64,000 nt of DNA from Dastarcus helophoroides (GCA_028583605.1 CM053331.1:41462783-41526782), one strand, 5' to 3'; shown: positions 12,246-22,884, counted from the first letter of the stretch. Notes: a model not told the origin generated them from the sequence alone. Program-made: numbers and translations.

Positions 12246-12621
12246 ATTTTCAAACCATCGACTCGGATGTCTCCCCCTGGATACGGGACTGAACAGAAGA
12301 CGCCACGTTATGATAAGAACAACCTTTTTAATAAACTTTTGTCCAATTATTCAGTTTTAGTATTCGCAATATAATATATAAATAAGTAGATTAAGAACAA
12401 GGAAAATCCTTCAAGATTGCTTTCATAATTCCATTAATTCATTTTTGCAACCACCATTAACTAACAGAATGTCTGGTGCTATGAACATTAAATTATTAGA
12501 TAATTCCACGAAGTATTGGACCCCAAAAATATTAAATTTGCACAAATGCAGCGCAAAGAATACTATGGGTTCTTAGTGGTTGAAATAATGAAAGGGTCAT
12601 TTTCCGAGGCGATTGATGCAT
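12246..12621. other. Immediate upstream region of ci
   Basis: This stretch is free of the AT-rich array and of recognised transposons. It is the natural place for proximal promoter elements, but no specific site is claimed. Confidence 0.35.
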
Positions 12622-12655
12622 TATATATAGAATGATGCGCCTTTCTCTGGCAGTG
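12622..12655 (+). promoter_or_regulatory. ci: Candidate core promoter of ci (TATA plus initiator)
   Basis: TATATATA at 12622-12629 is followed about 30 bases later by GGCAGTG (A at 12652), close to the arthropod TCAGT initiator. The spacing is right for TFIID-directed initiation. It would give a 5' leader of about 500 bases. If the acceptor-like sequence at 12685-12699 is used instead, transcription starts further upstream. Confidence 0.35.
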
Positions 12656-12699
12656 TGTTTAAAAAAGTCATTAAGATTAATGTTGTTATTTGTTTGCAG

Positions 12700-13152
12700 C
12701 TCGCCTGCACCGCCACTGAAGTACAAGAGAAGTCGAGAATGCAAGTCCATTCCCTGGCAGTCGGCTGGGGAACAGGCCCCTCCCCGTGCGCCCCTCTTCT
12801 ACACTCGTTAGTTGAGTTGTAAGAACTGCCTGTCAACTGCTCGCCTGCCTTTACCGAGTCTACTCCAGTTAGTTGTCCGTAGTCCGAAGTCTGGCAATGT
12901 TATGCACTTCTTGTTAACCGCCGATGCATGCGCCATCCGACTCATCGACAACATTTGCGCGACCACCAAACTCACCGGATTACATTTGGACCTGTGCGAA
13001 ATGCCGCGCCGTGTGCCGACACACATTAATTGAGACATCAAAACTCGATCGACTCGTGACATGCCGAGTAGTGTTGTGCGGTCCCATCGGATTTTCCTCC
13101 TCGGATGACCCAGTCGCATGTGGTGGACACAGTGATGTGATAAATACGTGCG
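12700..13152 (+). other. ci: Probable ci 5' untranslated sequence
   Basis: GC content rises sharply here compared with flanking DNA and stays high through the coding exon. The left edge follows a strong 3' splice-site sequence (TTATTTGTTTGCAG, ending at 12699), so this could be the start of a second exon with a non-coding exon 1 upstream. Several upstream ATGs occur, including a frame from 12924 that overlaps the main start. These could depress translation. In-frame TAA lies three codons before the ci ATG. Confidence 0.45.
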
Positions 13153-13337
13153 ATGCCAGAAAAAGAGCCGGATTTTCAGGCCGCTATGTCAGCAGGATTG
13201 CCCCTGCAATTCCCGTCGGCTTTCGCAGCATTCCACGCGCCGCTACCGGTCGATCAGAGGACGCACGACGGAAGGTACGTGTGGGACCCGAGGATGCAAC
13301 CGCCTGGAGGACCGTTCCATCCGCCTGCTCCACCAGG
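13153..13337 (+). CDS. ci: First coding exon of Gli/Cubitus interruptus zinc-finger transcription factor
   Basis: Cubitus interruptus is the insect Gli protein, the transcriptional effector of Hedgehog signalling, processed to a nuclear repressor or activating full-length form. The 61 complete codons contain FAAFHAPLPVDQRTHDGRY followed by VWDP. This matches the conserved Gli N-terminal block that in vertebrate Gli2/Gli3 reads FPAFHPPVPIDARHHEGRY then HYDP. A proline-rich PPAPP follows. The start at 13153 is supported by an in-frame TAA three codons upstream and a purine at -3. The exon ends at a consensus donor: the last exon bases are GG before GTGAGT at 13338, leaving two bases of a split codon. 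The zinc fingers and all later regions lie outside this exon. Recognition is by one short conserved block, so another Gli-type paralogue is possible. Confidence 0.8.
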
Positions 13338-13574
13338 GTGAGTGTCACGATCTCAAAACGTCTTTTTTTGTCACAATACGTCCATCGAAATCCATTAATA
13401 AGAGGAAAAAGGGTTAATTCAATGAAATTATATGTTTTTGTAGAGTAAGGATCAGAAGAACGCTTTATCCTTTAGAACAAAACTTAATGATAATGATCAT
13501 AGCAATGATGATAGTAATAATAATTACACGATTCACATATCAAATGTAAGAGAATTTATATTCTACCGTTGAAT

Positions 13575-13790
13575 TTTTTAAGGAGTTGACATATGCTGGA
13601 CAAACAAAAAGGTCAATGAAAAGTAGGTTTAAAGAGCATATTGATTATTCCACAAAAAGAAGAGAAATTTAGTGAACATTTACATCGTGAACAAGAAGGT
13701 CAATGAAAACTAAGTTCAAAGAGCATGTAAAGCACATTAAATAGAGGAAAAAGTCCTAATAATCATTTAATAATATTGCACACAATAAAA
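13575..13790 (+). mobile_element. Penelope-like GIY-YIG endonuclease fragments (two tandem partial copies)
   Basis: Copy 1 (13593-13668) reads TYAGQTKRSMKSRFKEHI before a stop. It corresponds to the YIG strand and catalytic-arginine helix of the GIY-YIG nuclease domain found at the C-terminus of Penelope-like reverse transcriptases (family form YVGQTKRSLKTRFKEH). Copy 2 (from about 13693) reads TRRSMKTKFKEHVKHIK, then a stop. Both are short and broken. The duplication points to rearrangement or repeated insertion rather than a single element. Confidence 0.65.
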
Positions 13791-13799
13791 ATAAATAAG

Positions 13800-13990
13800 A
13801 TATGTCATAAACGGGATTCTAGAGCAAACACTGTGGCTTATGATAAAGTCCAGAGATGCTTACGTACCACATCGTCAATCTATGAATAATTATGTGATAC
13901 TTGTTTCGTCAGGACTGACATTGTCAAGCAAATTATTAATCTTATAACACTGAGATAATTCATGTCTGTTGAGATTTAAATCGATAACTA
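13800..13990 (-). repeat. Palindromic-repeat family d, diverged copy
   Basis: The stretch AACACTGTGGCTTATGATAA, then AGTCC, ACCACATCGTCAAT and AATTATGTGATAC runs in the same order as 53220-53300 and the reverse of 40160-40262. In place of the hairpin the minus strand reads CCTGACGAAACAAG. Confidence 0.5.
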
Positions 13991-14424
13991 TTGGAAATGG
14001 GGTGTGTATGAACTATTTAGTTCAATAAAACACCACACTTTATTTATCGAGACTTTATTTATTCAAGAGGTCTCGGAAGGTGTGTGTTGTCGCGACGAAA
14101 TTATAATCTCAACTTCACAGTCGAAAAGGAATCTTTTCGTAATATTTCCAAATACATCTGGTATATTTCATGATACAGTGCTAATATACATGTCAACGTT
14201 AATCCCTTAAAACCTATATTCAGAAAAGGGACTGACCAGTGTTCTTAGAATTAATCATCCACCTAAGAGTGTTCCAAATAAGTACCCGTATCAGATTTCA
14301 CTTCGTAAAAGATACAGCGAAACTCATAAAGCATTCGAGGGTGTCTAATATTTTACTTTAAAATAAGTACTGATAGATTTTTGCTCTCACGTAATGAACG
14401 TGATTTCCAACAATAACAATAACA

Positions 14425-14485
14425 GTCCGGCTGGCGGAATACGTATTGGGTAACTTTTCATTAATTGTTATTGTTGTAAAAGGAT
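14425..14485 (+). repeat. Palindromic-repeat family d, short fragment
   Basis: CAGTCC-GGCTGGCGGAATACGTATTGGGTAA corresponds to the hairpin and GAAATACGTATCGCGTAA segment of the family, with several changes. Confidence 0.4.
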
Positions 14486-14504
14486 ATAACTTTCTTTAGA
14501 GATA

Positions 14505-14740
14505 GGCGAGGTGTACAAGAATATCAACAAAAACTAGGTTGAAAAAGCATATTGACCATTTTAAATAGAAAAAAATCAAATTTTTAACGATAAAATCAAG
14601 ATAATAATAAATAAACTATGATATTTTGCAGGACAAATCAAAATATCCCTGAAAACTAGATTGAAAGAACCTATAAATCATGTTAAACAGAGAAAAAAAC
14701 TAATAATTCCTTTGAAAACGTCATAATGAAAATACATAAG
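14505..14740 (+). mobile_element. Penelope-like GIY-YIG fragments, third and fourth copies
   Basis: From about 14516 the frame reads TRISTKTRLKKHIDHFK before a stop. From about 14619 another reads FAGQIKISLKTRLKEPINHV before a stop about 16 codons on. Both align with the GQTKRSLKTRFKEHI core in 13593-13668. Together with that region there are four partial repeats of one nuclease motif within 1.2 kb. Confidence 0.55.
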
Positions 14741-14819
14741 ATATGAATTCCAACCAGGATGTGCGATGTAATTAAGGTTACACAGGTCCACACATTCAGA
14801 ATTTGTCACTTTTGACAAA

Positions 14820-15790
14820 ACTTCTCTTACTGCTTTGAGATTTCGAATTTATTCTCGAAATTTGACTTCTTTTTTCAAAATTTACTTTCCAAAAATGTCG
14901 AATTTTTACCTCAATTCGTATTTATTTTTAAATTTCGACTGTTTTTAAAATCTCACTTTCTGCAAAATTTTAACTTTTTATCAAAATACTCCCTTTTCTC
15001 AAAATTTAGTCAATCTATTGAAAGAAGTAAAAATTTTGACAAAAAGATTCATTTGCAAATTTTGAAAAATAGTTTTTGCAAATTGTGAGTTTTTGTGAAA
15101 AGATAAACATTTCGAGAAAATCATCTTTGGAAATTTAAGCTGTTTTTTCTAATAGTGGAGATTGTTTTTCAAAATTTTGACGTATATCTCAATATTTTCT
15201 GATCCGCGGTGGGTCAGGCTTGGGCGCTTCTCTCCCACGTAGTCAAGCAGTCAAGAGAAAATAAATACATTATCTGAGAAATTTCAACTCTTTTTTTTGA
15301 AGTTTTAACTTTTTCTTAAAATGCGAAATTTGGTCAAAACTTGACGATCAGCTTTTTATTAAAATTCGATTTTTTCTTGAAATTTTGATCTTTTCTCGAA
15401 ATTTTTTTAAAGTTCTTTTTTGTTTTTGGAAATTTTAAGTTTTTCCTCAAAATGGTAAAGATTTTCTCTGAATTTGCTTTTTTTTTGAAATTCTATTATT
15501 TTTCCTAACATTGGGTGTTTTATGAAAATTTTGGTCTTTTAGAGACTACAAAATTTTTTTATTGTTCTTTAAAGATAGATCTCTCGACATTTTGATTTTT
15601 ATCTGAAATTTCCGTATTTAATATTTTCGAACGTTGACTTTTACACTAAATGCTTTTTTTCACTTTTCTCGTAAAATTCTTTTTTCTAAGATTCCGCGAA
15701 ATTGTCTTTTTCACGAAATTCTGTAATTTTTCTTAGTACTCGTCTCATTCTGGACATCTCAACTTTTTTAAATTTGTTTTTTTTTCTTTT
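14820..15790 (-). repeat. TCGAAATTT-type degenerate array 5 (T-rich on +)
   Basis: TTTTTCAAAATTT, GAAATTTTGA and AAATTTCGACT pieces fill almost 1 kb and run into the 3' end of minus-strand LINE copy C. On the LINE sense strand the array is A-rich. An unrelated GC-richer patch interrupts at 15200-15250. Confidence 0.65.
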
Positions 15791-15794
15791 TTTA

Positions 15795-16243
15795 AGTTTA
15801 ATCCACACGCAAAGGGTAATTCCATTATGCTTTCAAAGCACTGCTAGTAGGATGCGGAAACAAAAATAGATGGCGATGAACCGCCTTCTTAAACAAGGAT
15901 AGGTTGTAATTTTTGGGAAAAATTCCTTTCGGTAACAAGTTCCATAACTTGAAAGTTTTATAGAAAAATGAGTCTCCGTAGACGGTCTTCTTAGACAGAA
16001 GTCCTCACTGTGTTAAGCTGGACCGCACAGGAATTTGTTGCTTCCGACTGCCTAGTACGCCTCAAAAATCTTGCCCTTGGGGGGATCAATCCTATTAGTT
16101 CCTGCGAGCATCTTCCATGATAGTACTTGTAGAAAAGAGACAAGTCACCAACCATACGCCTGTGCTCTAGCTAGTGTTTCGAGAGAATCGGTTAGACTCT
16201 CGTCATCAATTAGGCGAATCGCTCTTCTTTGAATTGAATCCAA
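15795..16243 (-). mobile_element. LINE 3' fragment (copy C)
   Basis: The reverse strand carries the family C-terminus: IQRRAIRLIDDESLTDS-like, LSLFYKYYHGRCSQELIGL-like, then the YRTSKL/FPKNYN/FKKAVHRHLSLFPHP-like end and an A-rich tail. The 5' truncation falls at the TTTTGGATTCAATTCAAAG block. Frameshifts are present. Copy D lies head-to-head with it, 200 bp to the right. Confidence 0.85.
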
Positions 16244-16440
16244 AATGCAACTTGTATCTCAAAATTCGCCTTATTTTCGAAATTTCGATTTTTAACTCAA
16301 AATGCTATGTCTTAATGTTTCTGGAAATGTTGACCTTCCTCCAAATTGGTCATTGCTTGAAATATTGACCTTTGAAAATTCGTTTATTTTTTTCTAAATT
16401 TGCCTAATTTAAAAAAAAAGGCTAATTAACTGTTTACAAA

Positions 16441-16715
16441 GGGAAAGATTCTTGAGGCATACAAGACAGTCGCAGACAGCAAATTCCTGTGCGGTCCAGC
16501 TTGACAGAGTGAGGACTTCTGTCTACGGAGACTTTTTTTCTATAGAACTTTTAAGCTGTGGAACGCGTTACCGCAAGGAATTTTCCCCAAAAATTACAAC
16601 CTATCCTTGTTTAAGAAGGCGGTTCATCGCTATCTATTCTTGTTTCGGCATCCTAGCCGCAGTGCTTTGTAGGCATAATGGGGTTACCCTTTGCGAGTCG
16701 ATTAAGTTAAAAAAA
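16441..16715 (+). mobile_element. LINE 3' fragment (copy D)
   Basis: It begins at the KILEAYKTV-like block and runs to the family 3' end (TTTGCGAGTCGATTAAGTTA) and A run. It is divergently oriented to copy C. The 157-codon frame through here combines LINE sequence with the following AT-rich array and is not a gene. Confidence 0.85.
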
Positions 16716-17190
16716 AAGTTTCTTGTAAACTCAACTTCTGGATTAATCCAGGAAGTTCTACTGTTCGAAAATTCGAAATTAAAATTGAAGTTTCAGATTA
16801 AAGAACCAAGTCCCAATCTGAAATTAAACTTCAAATTACGACGTTATAATCAAGTTATTGAGTTTAAGACTGAAATTACGAAAAAAATGATAAAACTTCC
16901 AGTAGCAACTCGAGGAAGAAAGTAAAAATTTCGAGCTTAATGTCGAAATTCTGTCTTCACTCTCGAAATTTCGTTTTTGATTTAACAATTTCGAATTTAA
17001 CCTCGAAAGAAAGACTTATTTAGTTTTAAAATTTTTAGATTCAAATCGAAATTTGGAGAAAAAAAGATATTATGGCATAAAATTTGAAAACTTCAGCTCT
17101 AATACGCATAAAGTCGAAAATTAAAAATTACAAATTCGAGAAAAATTAAAAATTTTGGGAAAAAATTCGAAATTCTAAAAATAAATTAAT
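16716..17190 (+). repeat. TCGAAATTT-type degenerate array 6 (A-rich on +)
   Basis: The array follows the A tail of LINE copy D on the same strand sense, with many TTCGAAATT pieces. Confidence 0.65.
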
Positions 17191-17299
17191 TACATGATAG
17201 GTATTTCGCCAAGTAAACTAACATTATCAAGCGTATGGACTCAATTCTTAGCATAGATTAATGATCAAAGAATTCGATCCTTCGTTTGCAAATTTCTTA

Positions 17300-17420
17300 A
17301 TTTCTTTTTTAATTAGATTGGCACGCTTGAGAATGCGAGTGTTGCTGGCGAAATACGCATCGCTTACTAATTAGATATCGATGCGGTAGAAGTGCGAAAA
17401 CTTCCTTGCCTGTTTTAGTA
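17300..17420 (+). repeat. Palindromic-repeat family d copy
   Basis: It matches 40135-40222 in order: GCTTGAGAATG, GTTGCTGGCGAAATACGC, ATCGCTTACTAATTA, GATGCGGTA and GTGCGAAAACTTCCTTG. The hairpin stem before GAAA is partly lost on its left side (GCGAG for GCCAG). Confidence 0.6.
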
Positions 17421-18109
17421 TAAAAGTTTTGCTTTTAGTTGCTAAAATGTTAGGTATTTAAGGGTAAAAATCTCATTTTAGAGATTTTATGGCACAAAAA
17501 TAGGCATCCCTTGTTTCTTAACAAAGAGCGCAACTTTCCTGTCATACCGCGCGCACCGAGTGTTCATTTATCAGTCGAATTGTGCTGTCAGTACTTCTCT
17601 GATGGATTCCGTGCCCCCTGTCGTCCCGGCCGACAATGATTGGGCTGGTTTTTGTCAGGATACCTCAAGTCACAGTCTTGTGAAGAGAACAAGGGCATTC
17701 TCGAAGACATGTCTATACATCACGGCTATTCGGCGAGGAAGTCGAACCGGGGGGGAAACAATGTCATGAAATACTTTCGTGTCATTGACGATTTATTTTG
17801 TTGGAATCGTTTGCTCAATACGCAACTTCTAATAGTATAATCGTAGATCACCGTGCATCGAGACTGTTTAAAATATTCCAAAGGCATTAATCTGCATTGG
17901 ATCTCGCGAGTGAAAGATTATAATTTATTATAACCGAAGGCAGGTCGGTTTATTTATGGGCAATTGTCATCAACCTACATCTTATCGATAAACAAGCAAT
18001 GCAGTTAATTATTATGGACTATCTATAAATATCCACACACCTACTAGGAGGACTCCAATATCAAAATACATTTATTACCACATTTATTTTAACTGGAAAC
18101 TCTAAAGCC
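17421..18109. other. Unassigned DNA
   Basis: No gene or known repeat is recognised. Short frames at 17560-17840 have no recognisable domains. Confidence 0.45.
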
Positions 18110-18165
18110 TGAGGCGTTTCGTATCGACAATTTGTAATAATTACGCGATACGTATTTCTACGGCC
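18110..18165 (-). repeat. Palindromic-repeat family d, short fragment
   Basis: TAATAATTACGCGATACGTATTTC is kept (reverse of GAAATACGTATCGCGTAATTA). The flanks are eroded. Confidence 0.45.
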
Positions 18166-18204
18166 AAATTCTTCTGAAATGTTTCGTCGCCACTGGGTAC
18201 AGTT

Positions 18205-18386
18205 AACAAAAAGGAAGCGCTTTAGCATATTTATATTTTAGACCGCTTCGGGAAGTTTCCATCTCAAGAAAACATCTAGTCGATGTGGTCGACATGGACG
18301 GACATCACTTCGCGATAACAACTGTCTGACACATTCCGTAAAGGGGTCCATATAATTCACGATTTCTAAATCATCAGTTCGTTACA
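18205..18386 (-). mobile_element. LTR-like repeat family b, partial copy
   Basis: It shares CACTTCGCGATAAC, TCTGACACATTCC, GGGGTCCATAT and the terminal TCAGTTCGTTACA box with the complete copy at 37940-38249. The TATTTATA (reverse TATA) block is present near 18225. The distal end is truncated. Confidence 0.6.
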
Positions 18387-18414
18387 ATACGATTCGTGGA
18401 CGAAAAAATAGAAA

Positions 18415-18600
18415 TCAAAATTTCGGTAAAAGCAAATTTATTTGAGAATCTGAACAAAACATTAAATTTGGATTCGAAATTTTAAAATTTTATTATAAAC
18501 CTGTTCCTATAAAAGTCGCAATTTCAAAAAATAATTATCCACAATTAGAGATTTATGTGTAAATTTCGAAAATAATAATTGAAATTTTTAAAAACGAAGT
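18415..18600 (+). repeat. TCGAAATTT-type degenerate array 7, short
   Basis: A-rich AAATTTCG and TTCGAAATTTTAAAA pieces follow the LTR fragment. Confidence 0.45.
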
Positions 18601-18780
18601 AACGAGTGATCTTTATCGAGAAACAAAAATATCACCCTTCAGAACTGCCAACGTTCAATGTTTGGATTAGACCGGAGTCTATTTAGGCGAAGAAACGACA
18701 TAATCTCTCGAATGTTTTCAAAGTAAATAAACTCCGTTTAATGTGGATTTTCTGCAATTTGTTGGATTTATTTAAGGATT

Positions 18781-19293
18781 TTAGACCGGAACATCCAAAA
18801 TAACAAACATTTTAACGACATCGTTAAAGCCGTCCCCGCACCGTCCGGTCCCGACCTTCTTCTTTTCTTGCTCTTTCCCTGAACCTTTTAAACGCGCACA
18901 TTTCGTAGAAATGCGTAACTGCGACGCATCACTACGAGTCTTTAAAAGCTTCGGTACTTCGACAGGCTCATGATCGCCTTTGTGCACTTGAATGATGGCC
19001 GGTTTCCCCGATTTAGGGAGCCCGTAGGTAGTCCAAAGCCCATGGACCTATATGGCATTATTGTACGATCTTAAAGGAAGGCACGCACGGTTGGTTGGTC
19101 CTTTTGTCCGCCGACTTGTTACAGATTTATATTCTTTTTTCGAAATCATTGTCTTTGGACCTTGGTCGTCTGCAGGCTGTTTAAGCTGCTTAGAGGAATA
19201 AAATGCGAATATTAGGTAAGCGGCTACTCCGAAGAGATATTTACCAGCTTTTCCAATGTAATAGACTGTTGGAATATTTCCCAAGATCTTAAT
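18781..19293 (-). pseudogene. Unidentified broken reading frame with a hydrophobic segment
   Basis: On the minus strand one frame stays open from 19293 to 18781 except for a single TAG at 19050-19048. The first half contains KAGKYLFGVAAYLIFAFYSS, a plausible transmembrane segment followed by a basic stretch. The second half is hydrophilic (GDHEPVEVPKLLKTRSDASQ, then a KEQEKKK run). I recognise no family. No ATG begins it, but an AAG before ATC TTG at the 5' edge could be a weak splice acceptor. About 165 sense codons with one stop is more than AT-rich noise usually gives, so a dead nested gene, a processed pseudogene or a coding exon are all possible. Local GC content is raised, which weakens the argument. 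Confidence 0.25.
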
Positions 19294-19380
19294 TAATGAG
19301 ATCGAATATTAAAACAATGTGCGTTTGGGTTCCCTTTCCTAATCATGGTCGAGTTAACAAATTAATTTTTTTTCGGGAGT

Positions 19381-19560
19381 TTATATAGCCGGAGACCGTA
19401 TCAACGAATTTGAACAAAACATCATTCTGTAGTCTGCACGAACTCTTTAAAAGGATAGATAGCTGATTAAGTTACTTTTATTAGGTTTATCCAAAGTAAT
19501 TTTATAAATAAGAAAGTATATCTAATCGACAGCATCATCTATCGCTCTTACTGGTTTTTA
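19381..19560 (+). mobile_element. Penelope-type internal fragment (STNLNKTSFCSLHELFK segment)
   Basis: The + frame reads STNLNKTSFCSLHELFK with the same residues as four other dispersed copies (28.4, 33.8, 41.6 and 48.3 kb). In the 41.6-kb copy the segment is joined to a Penelope-type C-terminus. Flanking CATCTATCGCTCTTA resembles the end of the 48.04-48.48 kb copy. Confidence 0.55.
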
Positions 19561-19684
19561 ATTAAAATCAGAGACAAATTAAAACATTAAAAAAAATGAT
19601 TCGTCAGTTTAACACATTTAGAACTCTCTTCAATTCTGGATAGTTTTTGTGTTGTAATGGCAATTATTCATCTAATTTGGTAGA

Positions 19685-20475
19685 AGTTTAGCTTAAAAAC
19701 TTAAAAATTCTTTAAAGAAATTTCATGGAAAAATCAAAATTTTAAAATAATTTTCAAAGTTTCTTTTTTTCTCTGAAAAATTCAACTTTCCAGTAAAAAA
19801 TCGAAAATTCGAAGAGAAATTAAGATTTCGAAAATAACGTAAAATTTTGCAATTTTTGTAGAAAAATAAATACCCTTGAAGTAAAAACTCGGAATTGAAA
19901 ATATTGAAACAAAAATCTATAAATTGATACGAAAAACTCGAAATTTTGAAAATAATAACGAAATTAACAAACGTCGAAATCTAATAAAAAACGCGATCAA
20001 AATCTTCTAGAAAATAAGTTGACATTTTAAGATTAAAATAGATTTTTTTTTAAATAAAGTAAAAATAAAAGCCCAACACCTGAGAAATATAATTTTGAAT
20101 TTAATTAGAGACATAGACAACAAAAAATTGTAATATAATTTTAAAAAACCGGAAAATTAAAAAAAAAACGTTTCTGAAATGTCAAGAAACTGGACAATTC
20201 AAATTTAACCTCTCAATTTAAAAAGTAAAAGAAAAAAAGGGAGCCAACTTTTTAATTTTAAAAAACCAAATTTAAGAAAAAACTACAAGTTGAAAGCGTA
20301 AATACAAAATTTTGATAAAAAGTGATTAGACTCGCAATTTTTGGGAGAATGGAAAGAAAAAATCGAAAAAGTTTCGAGTATTTTTTAAAAATAAATTTGA
20401 TTTAAGTTTTTCCTCCAATTTTCAATTTTCTCAAAATGCTCGGTTTATATTTTAAAATTCCTTAAAGTCGAAACC
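19685..20475 (+). repeat. TCGAAATTT-type degenerate array 8 (A-rich on +)
   Basis: AAAAATCGAAAATTCG, AAATTTTGAAAATAA and AAAAACTCGAAATTTTG pieces run to the 5' edge of LINE copy E. Confidence 0.65.
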
Positions 20476-21140
20476 GATGGGATCTAATCTATCTATCTAG
20501 GAGTGAATGCGAGCACTAACTTCTCTTGGGACGATCATGTGCGCGCCATTGCCAAATCCGCCTCTCAGAAGCTAGGCTTTCTTTTTAGAGCTAAAAAGTA
20601 CTTCACATCTCATCAGCTAGTAACACTATACAAAGTTCAAGTTAGGACAACACTAGCCAATACGGTTCTCATGTTTGGAGTTCAGCTCCAAAACACACTT
20701 TAGATCTTTTGGATTCAATTTAAAGAGGAGCGATTCGCCTAATTGATGACGAGAGTCTGACCGATTCTCTCGAATCAATAGAGCACCGGCGCTTGGTTGG
20801 TGACTTGTCTCTTTTCTACAAGTACTATCACGGAAGATGCTCGCAGGAACTAATATGATTGATCCCCCTAAGGGCAAGGTTCTTTCTTGAGGCGTACTAG
20901 ATAGTCGGTGACAGCAAATTCCTGTGCGGTCCAGCTTGACACAGTGAGGACTTCTGTCTACGGATACTCTTTTTTCTATAGAACTTCCAAGTTATGGAAC
21001 TTGTTACCGAACGGAATTTTTCCCAAAAATTACAACCTATCCTTGTTTAAGAAGGCGGTTCATTGCCAACTATCCTTGTTTCCGCATCCTACTCGTAGTG
21101 CTTTGAAAGCATAATGGGGTTACCCTTTGCGAGTGGAAAA
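20476..21140 (+). mobile_element. LINE 3' fragment (copy E)
   Basis: It starts at GATGGGATCTAATCTATC and reads FSWDDHVRAIAKSASQKLGF, FRAKKYFTSHQ, YKVQVR, VWSS-like, IRLIDDESLTDS-like and LSLFYKYYHGRCSQELI. The YRTSKLWNLLPNGIFPKNYN C-terminus and the family 3' end follow. Stops and frameshifts break it. The RT catalytic region is absent. Confidence 0.87.
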
Positions 21141-22884
21141 AAATACCAGAAATTTAAAAAAAAAGTCTCAGTACCACAAAGCAAATTAAAAAAATTAATC
21201 GAAGTTTAAGAAAGTTTTTAATAATTTCAGAAATAATAATCGACTCCAGTGTGACATCACTATCATGGCAGCGTTCCAAACAAACTCGGTTAACAATCAG
21301 GAGCGTCCTGTTAAGGGAAATGTATGGATTGATTTGCTCCTCTGCAATTATTGAATAAAATTTATTTTTTCGATTTTTTCGCTTATGCTGCCTTTGTTCT
21401 TTATACACGTTAATCAGTCGGGCTACTAAACTTTCCAATACGGTATGGCGTAAATTGGACGCGCGCATAGCCGTAATTCGCCGAAGAATTCGGTTGACTT
21501 TTTAAAAAAGTCATTTAAGCCGGAGGGGCGGCCCCGATGACAGCGGCTCGACGTCTTCTTAAGTGGTCCACTTTTTGGGCCCCCGAGTTTCGTGCAGGCT
21601 TGTCGTTCGGTGAACGCGAGCACGTCATGATGGCAGGACGACATCGGACACATCGGCTGCTCGGAGTAAAAAGCCCCCAAGAACTATCGGACGTACACGT
21701 TTTGCAAAAGGCAGGCCGTATATTATCCGCGATTGACGTACCGATGTGTGTTCGACGATTATTTTTGAGAACTACATTCCGGCTGGTATGTCTTTATGCT
21801 GCCAATGCACATAATGACGATTTATATGTATTAAAGGCGGCCGCAAAAAAGTTGTCTTACTAGATTTTTTCGTGTAAACTGCCGTTCGCTTCTTCTCGAC
21901 TCGCTTTACATTTTACTTATTAGGCAGCGGTGAAAAACGTTTTCTATTCTCGATGTTACAGTTTCATTATGCGTTCGCTGCGTTTTAAATCTAATGAAAT
22001 ATGCAATACTTGATTACCAAGGGACTAATTTAAAAATATCGGAAATATACGTAAAAATTTGATTTAACTTTCACATTTAATAAATATGTTTTATGTTCAG
22101 GCGCGAAATTATTCGAACTTTCGATTTCTTGTTCCTGTAGATTTAGAAGAAAATACTTGAAAAATAAAAACAGTGGTTTTTTTTTGAATTTTCAAAGGTT
22201 AGCGGGGAGTAGTTTAAAATCGATCGCAAGATTTATGCGGAACCGACAGAAATGAAGGCGCTTATAAATACACATCAGGAAAGTCAAACACTGTCCATAG
22301 GGAGAATGTTAATGAAAGATTTAACATTGAGAGCTAATAGTGGGATAGATGGGTGGCGCCTTGTATTCTCCTACACCGGTGTAAACGATTCAACGTAGAG
22401 CGCAGCGATCAGTGCTGGTGAAGATTTCAGTAGTACATCTAACGTGTTTTGTTACGAGATTACTACTGACAGGCAACAATTTTAATAAAATTTGCGTACC
22501 ACATGCTGTTTGTTCTTTTAGTCCGTTGATTTAATCAACGTCTGAGACAAAATAAAACTGATATTCTTTGATAACCAAAATAAATAAATGAAATTTCTTA
22601 AACAAAATAAATAATAATTCTAATAAAGAATATAACATATTAACTCTTTAAACATTACAATATAAGGAGTTCAAATAGGCCGCCACTGTGCTAAACAATA
22701 TTCCAGGCTGTTGTAAAACTCTCGACGAGTTTTTTCTAACATCTAAACTGGAAGATACGACCATGCTGCTTCAAAGTAGGGGAATACGTTCAGCGGCCGT
22801 AGAAAACTATGGAAGGGACAATTCTTAGCGTTTTACATGGACAATGAAAATTTTTCCTTATCTGTATAGTCAGAGAGATAAGAA
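21141..22884. other. Mixed unassigned DNA
   Basis: An A-rich remnant follows the LINE to about 21220. Positions 21430-21870 are GC/CpG-richer with open frames on both strands (21537-21863 +, 21426-21680 -) that share no recognisable motif, so neither is called. A TATAAATA lies near 22265. The rest shows nothing. Confidence 0.4.

Noticed and set aside
12924..13448. 174-codon frame over the ci exon
   Set aside because: It is in a different frame from the conserved Gli block, runs through the splice donor into the intron, and has no recognisable motif.
16452..16925. 157-codon + frame
   Set aside because: It is a chimera of an out-of-frame LINE end and AT-rich array.
21537..21863. 108-codon + frame with an 84-codon frame opposite
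   Set aside because: The block is GC-rich and the frame has no recognisable family. Considered as a nested exon but without supporting splice sites.
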